Below are positions 45,159 through 53,320 of a stretch of DNA of 64,000 nucleotides, piece after piece. The notes beneath the pieces were generated by a model, which saw nothing but the letters and a program-made list of their open reading frames with translations, ran no database searches and was not told the DNA's origin. Both the position numbers and the translations under genes were made by a program. The stretch covers positions 124,001 to 188,000 of the forward strand of contig NZ_JAAQPH010000003.1 of assembly GCF_011683915.1 (NCBI RefSeq). The letters are read 5' to 3'. Each line of letters opens with the position of its first letter. Within the stretch, counting starts at the first letter, position 1. This DNA comes from Pelagibius litoralis. GTDB lineage: Bacteria; Pseudomonadota; Alphaproteobacteria; Kiloniellales; Kiloniellaceae.

Positions 45159-46589
45159 CTACTGCAATGCCCGTTTGAGCGGCGGAATGTTCGACAGGAT
45201 CAATACGTCGAAAGCCAGCACCGCCAGCAGGGTCAGGCCGACCAGCGGGAAGGCGAGAGACAGCAGCAGCATGATGAAAACCGCCCCCTTCCATAGCGGC
45301 AGGTTGGCGGGCAGCGGCGGCGCCGCGAGACGCAGGACACCGCTGGGACGGCGCATCCACCACATAACCACCCCGCTGACACAGAGGAAGATCACGCTGA
45401 GGCAGAACAGGGCATTCAGCGCCGTGTTCCACAGCCCCATGTCGCCCTGATGCAATGCGGTGCCCACCGCCATCGCCTTGGCCGCCAGCCCATAATCTTC
45501 GAAGCCGACCTCTGCCAGGACCTTGCCGCTATGCTGGTCTATATGCACCGTGCGGTCGCCGGTCGGGGTTTCGGTATCGCCGTCCATCGAATCCGCCGAG
45601 ACGGTGTAGACCCCGGTGGCATCGCCCGGCAGATTGATGCGGAACTGCTTGTCGAAACCGATCGCCCGCGCCAGGCCCTCGACACTGGTCAGGTTGACCG
45701 GCGTGCCTTCCGGGATTCCGGTCACCCCGGCCTCGGAACCGGAGAGCGGCAGCGGCGTCTGCTCCAAGCCCCAGGGTACCTCTTTCAGGGCGCCGTGATT
45801 CATGGTCGCATGGGTTTCGTCCGACAGGGGCACGTTGTCCCATTTCTCGGCCGGGAAGGTGCTCCAGGCCTGGACGAACTGGCCGCCCCAGATGCCGGCC
45901 CAGGCGAGGCCGGAGATCAGGAAGAAGACCATCACGATCGAGATGTAGAAGCCGAGGGTGACGTGAAGCTCCTTCCAGAGCGCGCGGCCCCGCGCGCTCA
46001 GCCGCGGGATCAGGACACGGGCAAAGCCGCTGCCGTCACGTGGCCACCAGAGATAGAGGCCGGTGACGATCAGAACGATGGCCAGCCCCGCCGCGATTTC
46101 GATCAGGCGATCACCGAGATCGCCGATCAGCAGGGTGCCGTGGATATCGCTGGCGAAGTAAAACCAGGTCGAATCCTTTTCGACCGCGTTCAGGACCATG
46201 TTGGTGTAGGGATCGACCGCGACGATCATGCTGACCCCGTCGACCTTTACGTTGATCAGGGCACTGCGATCAGCCGCCGGGGGCGGCATGTACTGCGCAA
46301 CCGCCCCGGTCGGATAGAGAGCCGCCGCGGCCTGGGCCTGGGCGACGGCGGAGGTCATCTCCCCCTGCGGTATCACATAGAGGCGCTCGCCAAAGCGCGT
46401 CTCCACCGAGTTGAAATAGACCATGATCAGGCCGGTAATCGAAAGCATGAGAAGAAAGGGCACGACAAAGAGACCGGCGTAGAAGTGCCAGCGCCAGGCG
46501 GCGACATAGAACTTCCTGGCGAAGGAAGCGGGTTCATCGGACTTTTCCGCTGTCAGCGGACGGCCCAGTGCAGGGACTGCTTTTTCCAT
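45159..46589 (-). CDS. PepSY-associated transmembrane protein
   Basis: A 476-residue inner-membrane protein of the PepSY_TM family. Spans lie around residues 30-58, 165-185, 210-235, 385-410 and 440-465. Motifs include AAWRWHFYAGLFVVPFLLMLSITGLIM, SDIHGTLLIGDLGDRLIEIA and GLYLWWPRDG, and a periplasmic PepSY-like part contains VHIDQHSGKVLAEVGF. Conserved His residues in the spans suggest heme or metal binding. Such proteins are linked to metal reduction or uptake. Here it ends a copper-type cluster on the same strand. Confidence 0.88.
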   Translation of the reverse strand: MEKAVPALGRPLTAEKSDEPASFARKFYVAAWRWHFYAGLFVVPFLLMLSITGLIMVYFNSVETRFGERLYVIPQGEMTSAVAQAQAAAALYPTGAVAQYMPPPAADRSALINVKVDGVSMIVAVDPYTNMVLNAVEKDSTWFYFASDIHGTLLIGDLGDRLIEIAAGLAIVLIVTGLYLWWPRDGSGFARVLIPRLSARGRALWKELHVTLGFYISIVMVFFLISGLAWAGIWGGQFVQAWSTFPAEKWDNVPLSDETHATMNHGALKEVPWGLEQTPLPLSGSEAGVTGIPEGTPVNLTSVEGLARAIGFDKQFRINLPGDATGVYTVSADSMDGDTETPTGDRTVHIDQHSGKVLAEVGFEDYGLAAKAMAVGTALHQGDMGLWNTALNALFCLSVIFLCVSGVVMWWMRRPSGVLRLAAPPLPANLPLWKGAVFIMLLLSLAFPLVGLTLLAVLAFDVLILSNIPPLKRALQ

Positions 46590-46667
46590 GAGAGGACTTT
46601 CCTTTGACGGCGGCCCTTTGACGAAAGCCGGGGCCGCCGAAGCTGATGTGTGTTTGAGAATGAAAGA

Positions 46668-47117
46668 TCAGCTGGGGAAAGCCGGAGGAGCCCTTGCGGC
46701 GAGATCATAACCCCGCTCAAAGGTTGGAAGGTTTTCGCTGTCGCGAACCGCAAGACGCTGCAGACCTGCAAGAAGCGGTCGCGAGGCAAAGGCAGGCTCG
46801 GCGGCCAGTAAGGGGACAGACAGTCCGCAGAACCCGGAACAGGCCTGGAAGACATTGCCGTCGGCTGGCGTCGGTTGCTGGCGCTCTTCCTGCGTCTGCG
46901 GCGCAAAGCCGTCCTCCTGCGGATAGAGACTGCGCAGATCGACAAAGCCGTTGGGCGTACAGAGGATGTAGAAGGCGTCGTCGCCGCCGGTGCCGGCCTG
47001 CGCCGGAAAGCACGGCAGCAGCAGGCGCACGACAAGCAACAGCGCGACGACGGCCACCGCACGGCGTTTGATAAGCGCCGGCCGCAAAGACCGGGCGCTG
47101 CTTGTCGCAAGCGTCAT
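46668..47117 (-). CDS. DUF2946-like small secreted protein
   Basis: A 149-residue protein with an N-terminal hydrophobic segment (AVVALLLVVRLLLPC) serving as signal or anchor. It has cysteine motifs YILCTPNG and ACSGFCGL in the periplasmic part, a pattern seen in DUF2946 proteins of copper clusters. The function is unknown. It lies 78 bases upstream of the PepSY protein on the same strand. The assignment rests on the cysteine pattern and neighbours more than on overall similarity. Confidence 0.6.
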   Translation of the reverse strand: MTLATSSARSLRPALIKRRAVAVVALLLVVRLLLPCFPAQAGTGGDDAFYILCTPNGFVDLRSLYPQEDGFAPQTQEERQQPTPADGNVFQACSGFCGLSVPLLAAEPAFASRPLLAGLQRLAVRDSENLPTFERGYDLAARAPPAFPS

Positions 47118-47276
47118 TTATTACCCAGGGATCGCAAGATCCGATGAGCGGCCTTCCGCCGCCCGTTCCTCACTGTTCCAGGGGAGTTTAACCCCCGCAC
47201 CCGATCCGCTCACCGGGACAAGGTGTCGCGGGGAACAAAATATCGCGGGCGGGCGGCATCGGTCAGCAAGGGTGCT

Positions 47277-47762
47277 TTACTGCCGGGACGCTTGAGTGAT
47301 CTGGTCGTGACGGGCCTGAACGGCCGGCGGCCAGCGGCTCTTGATGTAGGACAGCACGGCCCAGATCTCATCGTCGCTCAATACGCCCTCATAGGCCGGC
47401 ATGTCGCTTTGATAGCTGCCGCCGGCTATCGCAGCGGGACCGTATTTGGTGAGGGCAAAAAGCTGCGCGTCGGGATGATGCCAGGTGTGGCCCGTCTCAT
47501 CATGCGGCGGCGCCGGCAGGCGCCCGTCGGCGCGCCTTTGGCGCCAATCGGGCTGTCCCTCCAGGCCGGCCCCGTGGCAGACAGCGCACTGGGCGTCATA
47601 GATCTGCCGACCAAGCGCCAGCTTCGCGGTGTCCGCCGGATCGATACCCGAAGCCTCGCCGCCGCCCTGGAACAGCAAAGGCGCCGCCATGCCGACACCG
47701 CCCAAAATGAGGGCAAGACCGACAACGACCCAACGGATTTCCTTCGGCATAACAGCGCGCAT
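47277..47762 (-). CDS. Membrane-anchored class I cytochrome c
   Basis: A 161-residue protein with an N-terminal anchor (IRWVVVGLALILGGVGMAAPLLF) and one c-type heme site CAVCH at residues 59-63. The distal ligand is probably the Met in QSDMPAYEG. GxGxEGQ after the heme site and a C-terminal helix (DEIWAVLSYIKSRWP) are typical of small cytochromes c. It faces the periplasm and may accept electrons. Its position next to copD suggests a role in copper redox handling. The exact start (47762, 47750 or 47795) is uncertain. Confidence 0.88.
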   Translation of the reverse strand: MRAVMPKEIRWVVVGLALILGGVGMAAPLLFQGGGEASGIDPADTAKLALGRQIYDAQCAVCHGAGLEGQPDWRQRRADGRLPAPPHDETGHTWHHPDAQLFALTKYGPAAIAGGSYQSDMPAYEGVLSDDEIWAVLSYIKSRWPPAVQARHDQITQASRQ

Positions 47763-47840
47763 CCACTTACCGGCAACGACCTCCGCAGGCTCCACTTTCC
47801 AGCAGGGGGAAGGTCAAGCCTTTGCCTTGAAAAGACTTCT

Positions 47841-48722
47841 TCAGGCCAGCGAGAAAGCAGAGGTCAGCAAAGCGGTTACCGACAGGATCGCGGCGACAAG
47901 GCAGATTTCAGCCGTGATCGAGAGACGCAGCCTGACGCCGGCACCTGCGTCAGCAGCCGCCAGGACGGGCACAAGGCGCCACTTGTTCAAGGCCGCCAAC
48001 AGAAGCAGACCGCCGACCAGCGCCAGCTTGGCCAAGAGCATCAAGCCATAAGACGTGGTGAACAACGGCAGGAATCCATCAAGCAGCAACCAGGTCAGCA
48101 CAATCCCGGCAGCAAGCAGGCAGGCCACAAAATAGACTCCCAGCCTGCCGAAACGCTCCATCACCGCCGCCACCCGTTCCCGGTCCGGGGCTGCCGCCAG
48201 GCGCCACAGCGGCCAGAGGCTGCCGATCCAAAAAGCGATGGCCAGCAGATGCAGCATAAGCAGCGCGTGGAGCAGGAAGGAATGCTGATCATCCTGCACA
48301 TGACCGACAAACCCGAAGGACGCCGCCACGGCAAGGCCACCCAGCACAGCGGCAGGCAGACGCAGGCGCGCAAACACGAGGCCGGGCAGCAGGACGGCGA
48401 GGCCCAACAGCCGGACCCAGACAGCATCGCCCGCCGCCGTGCCGGCCACCAGGGACCAGAGCTCGGCATCGAACCCGCCGGCCAGGCCCAGGCCGTTCAA
48501 CAACGCCACCGTCGCAAAGAGGCCGGCAAGCGAAGCCAGCAAGGCAACGGCAACAAGCACCGTCAGGTGCCGCTTCAAGGTGGCGACTTCAGGGTCGAGA
48601 AGGAAGCCTCGAAAAGCATCGATGAAGGCGAGTGTGCCGACCGCCGCCAGCGCGAAGGCATAACTCAGGATCTTCGCTGCCAGACTCAATCCCTCGACCG
48701 GGGAAAGGGCGAAGTCAGGCAT
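47841..48722 (-). CDS. copD: Copper resistance protein CopD
   Basis: A 293-residue inner-membrane protein with about eight spans. Characteristic His positions include GFVGHVQDDQHSFLLHALLMLHLLAIAFWIGSLWPL, as in CopD/PcoD, which is thought to move copper across the membrane with CopC. Its gene follows copC by 27 bases and precedes a cytochrome c by 78 bases, all on one strand. Confidence 0.9.
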   Translation of the reverse strand: MPDFALSPVEGLSLAAKILSYAFALAAVGTLAFIDAFRGFLLDPEVATLKRHLTVLVAVALLASLAGLFATVALLNGLGLAGGFDAELWSLVAGTAAGDAVWVRLLGLAVLLPGLVFARLRLPAAVLGGLAVAASFGFVGHVQDDQHSFLLHALLMLHLLAIAFWIGSLWPLWRLAAAPDRERVAAVMERFGRLGVYFVACLLAAGIVLTWLLLDGFLPLFTTSYGLMLLAKLALVGGLLLLAALNKWRLVPVLAAADAGAGVRLRLSITAEICLVAAILSVTALLTSAFSLA

Positions 48723-48749
48723 CTTGCGCGACCGGCTTCCCGACCAACC

Positions 48750-49142
48750 TCAGTTGGCCGGCGCGACGGTGAAGCCGAACTCACCGTCAACCGGATGGCC
48801 ATCGGCGGAAAGCGCCCGCCACAGCACCCGGTAGCGCCCGGCGCCAAGCGCGGGCAGGGCGATGCTTCTCTCGCTGGCGGCGCTTATGTCGCGTTTGCCC
48901 GGCAGGGTGATTTCGCTGTCGTCGCTGTCGAACAGACGCACCGCCGTCAAACGCACCGCCTTAGGGAAAGAGAAGGTCAGCACCTCGGGCGCGACGGCCA
49001 GTTCGCTGCCGTCGGCCGGGGTGACCTTCGGGCCCTTGGAGTGGGCGAAAACCGGATCGGCGGCAACGACCATGAAGACAACGGCCACGAAGACAACGGC
49101 AAGGCATGCCAAGGCACGCAGCAGCGATGTAAGAAGTTTCAT
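48750..49142 (-). CDS. copC: Periplasmic copper-binding protein CopC
   Basis: A 130-residue CopC-domain protein. The signal peptide (LLRALACLAVVFVAVVFMVVA) is cleaved before His34, which becomes the N-terminal Cu(II) ligand (AHSKGPKVTPADGSEL). The second Cu(II) site DGHPVDGEFGFTV is at the C-terminus. No Met-rich loop for Cu(I) is visible, so it is the Cu(II)-only form. Start 49142 (MKLLTSLLRA) is chosen over the longer frame. It heads the run copC, copD, cytochrome c, DUF2946-like, PepSY. Confidence 0.92.
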   Translation of the reverse strand: MKLLTSLLRALACLAVVFVAVVFMVVAADPVFAHSKGPKVTPADGSELAVAPEVLTFSFPKAVRLTAVRLFDSDDSEITLPGKRDISAASERSIALPALGAGRYRVLWRALSADGHPVDGEFGFTVAPAN

Positions 49143-49292
49143 GCGTTGCCCGGCCCCCAGTTCTACGGCACGCCGGGGCGCACCGCCTTGCTCAATCACC
49201 AGTCAGTTCCTTAGAGCTTCCCACCGCTAGAAGGTCAAGATCCAAACAGGTTCGGCCGCCATTCTACCGACACAACCCTCCGTTCAGGATGG

Positions 49293-50360
49293 TCAGGCCA
49301 GCGCCTTCAGCACCGCCTCGCCGCAGGCCACGGTATCGGCGGTGCCGCCGAGATCGCGGGTACGGGTCGCGGGATCCTCCAGGGCCGTCTCGATGGCCGC
49401 TTCCAATTCCGCCGCCGCCGTCGCCTCGCCCAGGTGGTCCAGCATCATGGCGGCGGTCCAGACCGCGGCGATGGGGTTGGCGACATCCTGCCCGGCGATA
49501 TCCGGCGCCGAGCCGTGGACCGGCTCGAAGAGCGAGGGGAATTCACGGGTCGGGTTCAGGTTGGCCGCCGGGGCGATGCCGATGGAGCCGGCGACCGCCG
49601 GGCCGAGGTCGGAGAGAATGTCGCCGAAGAGGTTGGAGGCGACCACCACGTCGAACCAGTCCGGGTGCTGGACGAAGTGCGCGGTCAGGATATCGATGTG
49701 GTACTGCGCCGTTGCGATGTCGGGATGTCGGGCGGAGGCGGCGGCGAAGCGCTCGTCCCAATAGGGCATGGTGTGGACGATGCCGTTGGACTTGGTCGCC
49801 GAGGTCACGTGCTTACGTTTGCGTTTGGCCGCCAGTTCGAAGGCATAGTCGAGAATGCGGTCGGTGCCGCGGCGGGTGAAGATCGAGAGCTGCGAGACCA
49901 TCTCGTGGTCGGTGCCGTCATAAAGACGCCCGCCGACCTCTGAGTACTCGCCCTCGACGTTTTCGCGCACCACGATGAAATCGATGTCTTCCGGGCCGCG
50001 ACCGGCCAGCGGCGAGGTCATGCCGCGCAGCAGGCGCACGGGCCGCACGTTGGCGTAGAGATCGAGTTCCCGGCGCAGCGGGATCAAAAGGCCCCAGAGC
50101 GAGACGTGGTCGGGGACGCCGGGCCAGCCGACGGCGCCGAGATAGATCGCATCGAAACCCTTCACCTGCGCGATGCCGTCCTCCGGCATCATGCGCCCGG
50201 TCTCGGCATAGCGCCGGCAGGACCAGTCGAAATCCTGCCACTCGATGGCAAAGCCGTGCTTGGCCGCCACCGCCTCGGCGGTCCGCTGACCGACCGGGAT
50301 GACTTCCCCACCGATCCCGTCGCCGGGGATCACCGCAATGCGGTATTTGCGCTCGCTCAT
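49293..50360 (-). CDS. Tartrate/D-malate-type dehydrogenase (isopropylmalate dehydrogenase family)
   Basis: A 355-residue beta-decarboxylating dehydrogenase. The N-terminus IAVIPGDGIGGEVIP, the substrate residues RRELDLYANVRPVRLL, RENVEGEYSEVGG, the Tyr/Lys/Asp catalytic set (including NLFGDILSDLGP) and EPVHGSAPDIAG are all present. The DHVSLWGLLIPLRRELD segment fits the tartrate dehydrogenase/D-malate branch and not LeuB. It oxidises a 2-hydroxy dicarboxylate with NAD. Its start overlaps the dehalogenase-like gene by four bases, and the divergent tricarboxylate transporter lies nearby. Confidence 0.88.
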   Translation of the reverse strand: MSERKYRIAVIPGDGIGGEVIPVGQRTAEAVAAKHGFAIEWQDFDWSCRRYAETGRMMPEDGIAQVKGFDAIYLGAVGWPGVPDHVSLWGLLIPLRRELDLYANVRPVRLLRGMTSPLAGRGPEDIDFIVVRENVEGEYSEVGGRLYDGTDHEMVSQLSIFTRRGTDRILDYAFELAAKRKRKHVTSATKSNGIVHTMPYWDERFAAASARHPDIATAQYHIDILTAHFVQHPDWFDVVVASNLFGDILSDLGPAVAGSIGIAPAANLNPTREFPSLFEPVHGSAPDIAGQDVANPIAAVWTAAMMLDHLGEATAAAELEAAIETALEDPATRTRDLGGTADTVACGEAVLKALA

Positions 50361-51238
50361 CGCTCTGCCTCACTGAAAAAAGTATGGAGTTCCTGATAGA
50401 CCAGATCGGGGCATTCTTCGGCCAGATAGTGCCCGCCGGGTAAGGCGCGGCCCCGGACATCCTCGGCGCGCTCGCGCCACAGCGCCAGCACATCGAAACA
50501 GCGGTCGACGGCACCCTCGGCGCTCCACAAGGCCAGCAGCGGACAGGCGAGCCTGCGCCCGCCGTCCTCGTCGTCATGACGGATATCGATGCCGGCCGAG
50601 GCCCGATAATCCTCGCAGGTCGCATGGATGGTCGCCGGATCGCGAAAGGCCGCGAGATAATCTTCCAACGCTTCTGCTGTGAAAGGCGTCATGCCCGCCG
50701 CGCCGGCCCCGCAGCGCCAGCGCCAGAAGGCCTCCGGATCGGCGGCCATCATCTGTTCCGGCAGCGGCGCCTTCTGGATCATGAAGAACCAGTGCCAATA
50801 GGCGCGGGCGAAGGCCTCGTCGGTCCGGCGATACATCTCGCGCGTCGGCGCGATATCGAGCAGCGCCAGGCGTTCCACCCGCGCCGGCCAGTCGAGCGCC
50901 AGGCGATGAGCAACGCGGGCGCCGCGGTCATGGGCGCCGATCAGAAAGCGTTCATGGCCCAACTGCTCCATCACCCTGACCATGTCCTGCGCCATGGCGC
51001 GCTTGGAATAGGGGGCATGGTCAGCATCGCTCGGCGGTTTGGAAGACCGTCCGTAGCCGCGCAGGTCGGTGGCCACAACGGCGAAGTCGCGCGCCAGGCA
51101 CGGCGCGATCCTGTGCCACATGGCGTGGGTCTGGGGATTGCCGTGCAGCAGCAGCAGCGCCGGGCCCGACCCGCCGATGACGCCGTGGATCGTCGCCCCC
51201 TCGCCGGGCAGGTCGAAATCTTTGAAGTCCGGAAACAT
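50357..51238 (-). CDS. Alpha/beta hydrolase closely like fluoroacetate dehalogenase
   Basis: A 293-residue alpha/beta hydrolase with all residues of the known fluoroacetate dehalogenases in register: nucleophile Asp104 and carboxylate-binding Arg105 and Arg108 in GAHDRGAR, acid Asp128 in LLDIAP, the halide-pocket His149-Trp150 in YWHWFF, Tyr211 in EDYRASAG and catalytic His270 in GGHYLAEE. It should split a carbon-halogen bond of a short haloacid to a hydroxy acid, though some family members act on other substrates. It overlaps the dehydrogenase gene by four bases, so the two are translated together. Confidence 0.85.
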   Translation of the reverse strand: MFPDFKDFDLPGEGATIHGVIGGSGPALLLLHGNPQTHAMWHRIAPCLARDFAVVATDLRGYGRSSKPPSDADHAPYSKRAMAQDMVRVMEQLGHERFLIGAHDRGARVAHRLALDWPARVERLALLDIAPTREMYRRTDEAFARAYWHWFFMIQKAPLPEQMMAADPEAFWRWRCGAGAAGMTPFTAEALEDYLAAFRDPATIHATCEDYRASAGIDIRHDDEDGGRRLACPLLALWSAEGAVDRCFDVLALWRERAEDVRGRALPGGHYLAEECPDLVYQELHTFFSEAER

Positions 51239-51300
51239 GCTTCCTGGGTAGCGAAGGACCGGCTGTCTGTCCAATCGCCGCGATTGATCGCGGATTGTGA

Positions 51301-52185
51301 TCAATCGGCGGATTGGCCGGGCAGGTAGTCCAGAAAGGCCAAAGCACTCTGCATCACCTCGCGGTCGCGCCAGACGACGTAGACCTCGACCAGCGGGCCG
51401 CCATCCTGCAGTGGCCGATAGACCACGTCGTCGCGCTGAAACTGAGTAACCCACTGCGGCACCAAGGAAAGACCCAGCCCGGCCGCCACCATGGCGATGA
51501 TCACATGCCGTTCGTTGGCTTCCTGCAGGATGCGCGGCTCGTGCCCGCGGCTGCGGAAGTAATCGTGGATGACATCGAAGAGGATCGGGCGGTGGGAACG
51601 GGCCGGGATCACCAGAGGTTCCTTGGCGATCTCCGCCACCGGCACCGTCTTGCGCGACGCCAGGCGATGGTCGGCCGGCAGGGCCACCACAATAGGCTCG
51701 GTCAGGACATGGCGGGCCTTCAAATGACTGTCTTTCGGCCAGATCCGCACAAAAGCGATGTCCAGATGCCGGTTCGACAAAGCGTGCAGCGCCGGGGCCG
51801 AGAGCATTTCATTGACCTTTATCTCGACCTCCGGATAGTCGCGGCGGAAGCGCCGCACCACCTGCGGCAGAAGACCCGCCGTCGCCGAATCGACACCGCC
51901 GACCTTCAGCAGTTCCGCGCCCTCGCCGGCCACCGCACGGGCCGCGGCGGCGGCGGCTTCGGCCTGAGCCAGGGTCGCCCGCGCCTCCGGCAGGAAACTT
52001 TCCCCCGCGCGGGTCAGGCTGACCCGGCGGGTGGTGCGCAGGAACAGGCGCACGCCGAGTTCATCCTCCAGGCCGCGCACCTGGGCCGAAAGGGCCGGTT
52101 GGGCCATGTGCAGGCGCTCGGCGGCGCGGCCGAAGTGCAGCTCCTCGGCGACCGCCAGGAATATGCGCAATTGCTTAAGTTCCAT
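51301..52185 (-). CDS. LysR-family transcriptional regulator
   Basis: A 294-residue LysR regulator. The N-terminal winged HTH is MELKQLRIFLAVAEELHFGRAAERLHMAQPALSAQVRGLEDELG, followed by an effector-binding periplasmic-protein-like domain (residues 92-294, GGVDSATAGLLPQVVRRFRRDYPEVEI). Start 52185 (MELKQLRIF) is canonical. It is divergent from tctC with 142 bases between and lies upstream of the hydrolase-dehydrogenase pair, so it probably activates both in response to their substrate. Confidence 0.93.
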   Translation of the reverse strand: MELKQLRIFLAVAEELHFGRAAERLHMAQPALSAQVRGLEDELGVRLFLRTTRRVSLTRAGESFLPEARATLAQAEAAAAAARAVAGEGAELLKVGGVDSATAGLLPQVVRRFRRDYPEVEIKVNEMLSAPALHALSNRHLDIAFVRIWPKDSHLKARHVLTEPIVVALPADHRLASRKTVPVAEIAKEPLVIPARSHRPILFDVIHDYFRSRGHEPRILQEANERHVIIAMVAAGLGLSLVPQWVTQFQRDDVVYRPLQDGGPLVEVYVVWRDREVMQSALAFLDYLPGQSAD

Positions 52186-52327
52186 GAATGAATGACCCGG
52201 GAAAGGAACGGAAAGGCTTGTTTTCTTCAAAGTGATTGTTCAATAAATTCTTCTCAATCTGCAAGCGCCTGCCCACTAGCATTCGCCGCAGAAAAACAAC
52301 AAGGCATATGAAACGGGAGGTTATGCA
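52186..52327. promoter_or_regulatory. Divergent control region of the LysR gene and tctCAB
   Basis: The 142 bases include an AT-rich stretch (GTGATTGTTCAATAAATTC at about 52231-52250) suitable for a LysR site and the tctC promoter. AAACGGGAGGTT before tctC is its ribosome-binding site. The exact operator is not identifiable by eye. Confidence 0.45.
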
Positions 52328-53281
52328 ATGCAGCGACTTTTGACTCTGGCGGCATCGGCCGTCGTGCTTCTCGGCGCGGTCCAGACGGCCAACGCCGCAG
52401 ACTATCCGACGAAGGCGGTTACCTACATCATTCCTTACAACCCCGGTGGCGAGTCCGACGTGACCGCGCGCTTCCAGGAAGGCTATTTCAAGGATGTCGC
52501 CGGACAGGATGTGGTGATCCAGTACAAGCCCGGCGCCGGCGGCGCCACGGCCTGGGCCCAGTTGAACGGCTACGAGCCCGACGGCTACACCATCATGAAC
52601 GTGAACTTTCCCCACGCCATCCTGCAGCCCTCGATGAAGGACGTGGGCTATCAGACCGAGGACGTGAAACCCGCCTTCGTCTTCCACTACACACCTGACG
52701 CGATCCTGGTGCGGGCCGACAGCCCCTACCAGACGTTGCAGGATCTGATCGACGACGCCAAGGCCAACCCAGGCGCCACCACCTTCTCCGGCTCCGGCAC
52801 CAACTCGGCCAATCACCTCGCCACCGTGCGCTTCGACCAGATGATGGGCACCAAGTCGACCTACATTCCCTTCAAGGGCTCGGCCCCGTCCATGGCGGCG
52901 CTGCTCGGCGGCCAGGTAAAGGCGGCCATGAGCTACACCACCCAGGGCATCAAGGCCGGCGATCAGGTGCGCGTGCTGGCGATCGCCACCGAAGAGCGGG
53001 TGGCGGCCTATCCCGACGTCCCGACCTTCAAGGAACTGGGCTTCGACTATGTCGCCGGCGCCTATCGCGGGGTCACCCTGCCGAAGGACGCGCCGCAGGA
53101 AGTGCGCCAGAAGGTTTCCGACATCATCGGCCAGATCAACGCCAATCCGGACTTCAAGAAGAAGCTGGAGGAGAATGGTTACGTCGTGACCGACATCCCC
53201 CACGACAAGGTCGACCAGTTCATCGCCGACCGCCGTGCGGAGTACGCTTCCGCGATTGAGGCACTGAAGGCCGCCAAGTAA
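52328..53281 (+). CDS. tctC: Tripartite tricarboxylate transporter substrate-binding protein (TctC/Bug)
   Basis: A 317-residue Bug-family periplasmic receptor. The signal peptide is LLTLAASAVVLLGAVQTANA, cleaved before ADYPTKAVTYIIPYNPGG. The family motifs PGAGGATAWAQL, AILVRADSPYQTLQDLIDDAK, FSGSGTNSANHLA and VPTFKELGF are present. It catches a carboxylate in the periplasm for TctAB. In this window it is paired with a dehydrogenase and a dehalogenase-like hydrolase, so the ligand is probably a short organic acid and not necessarily citrate. Confidence 0.95.
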   Translation: MQRLLTLAASAVVLLGAVQTANAADYPTKAVTYIIPYNPGGESDVTARFQEGYFKDVAGQDVVIQYKPGAGGATAWAQLNGYEPDGYTIMNVNFPHAILQPSMKDVGYQTEDVKPAFVFHYTPDAILVRADSPYQTLQDLIDDAKANPGATTFSGSGTNSANHLATVRFDQMMGTKSTYIPFKGSAPSMAALLGGQVKAAMSYTTQGIKAGDQVRVLAIATEERVAAYPDVPTFKELGFDYVAGAYRGVTLPKDAPQEVRQKVSDIIGQINANPDFKKKLEENGYVVTDIPHDKVDQFIADRRAEYASAIEALKAAK

Positions 53282-53320
53282 CCTTCGGTCCCGAACCCGG
53301 GAAGCACCGGAAGCGCGCCG

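Noticed and set aside
47223-49214. A 663-codon plus-strand frame across the copper cluster
   Set aside because: It runs antisense through cytochrome c, copD and copC, with Gln/Arg/His-rich low-complexity product; the minus-strand genes have clear motifs.
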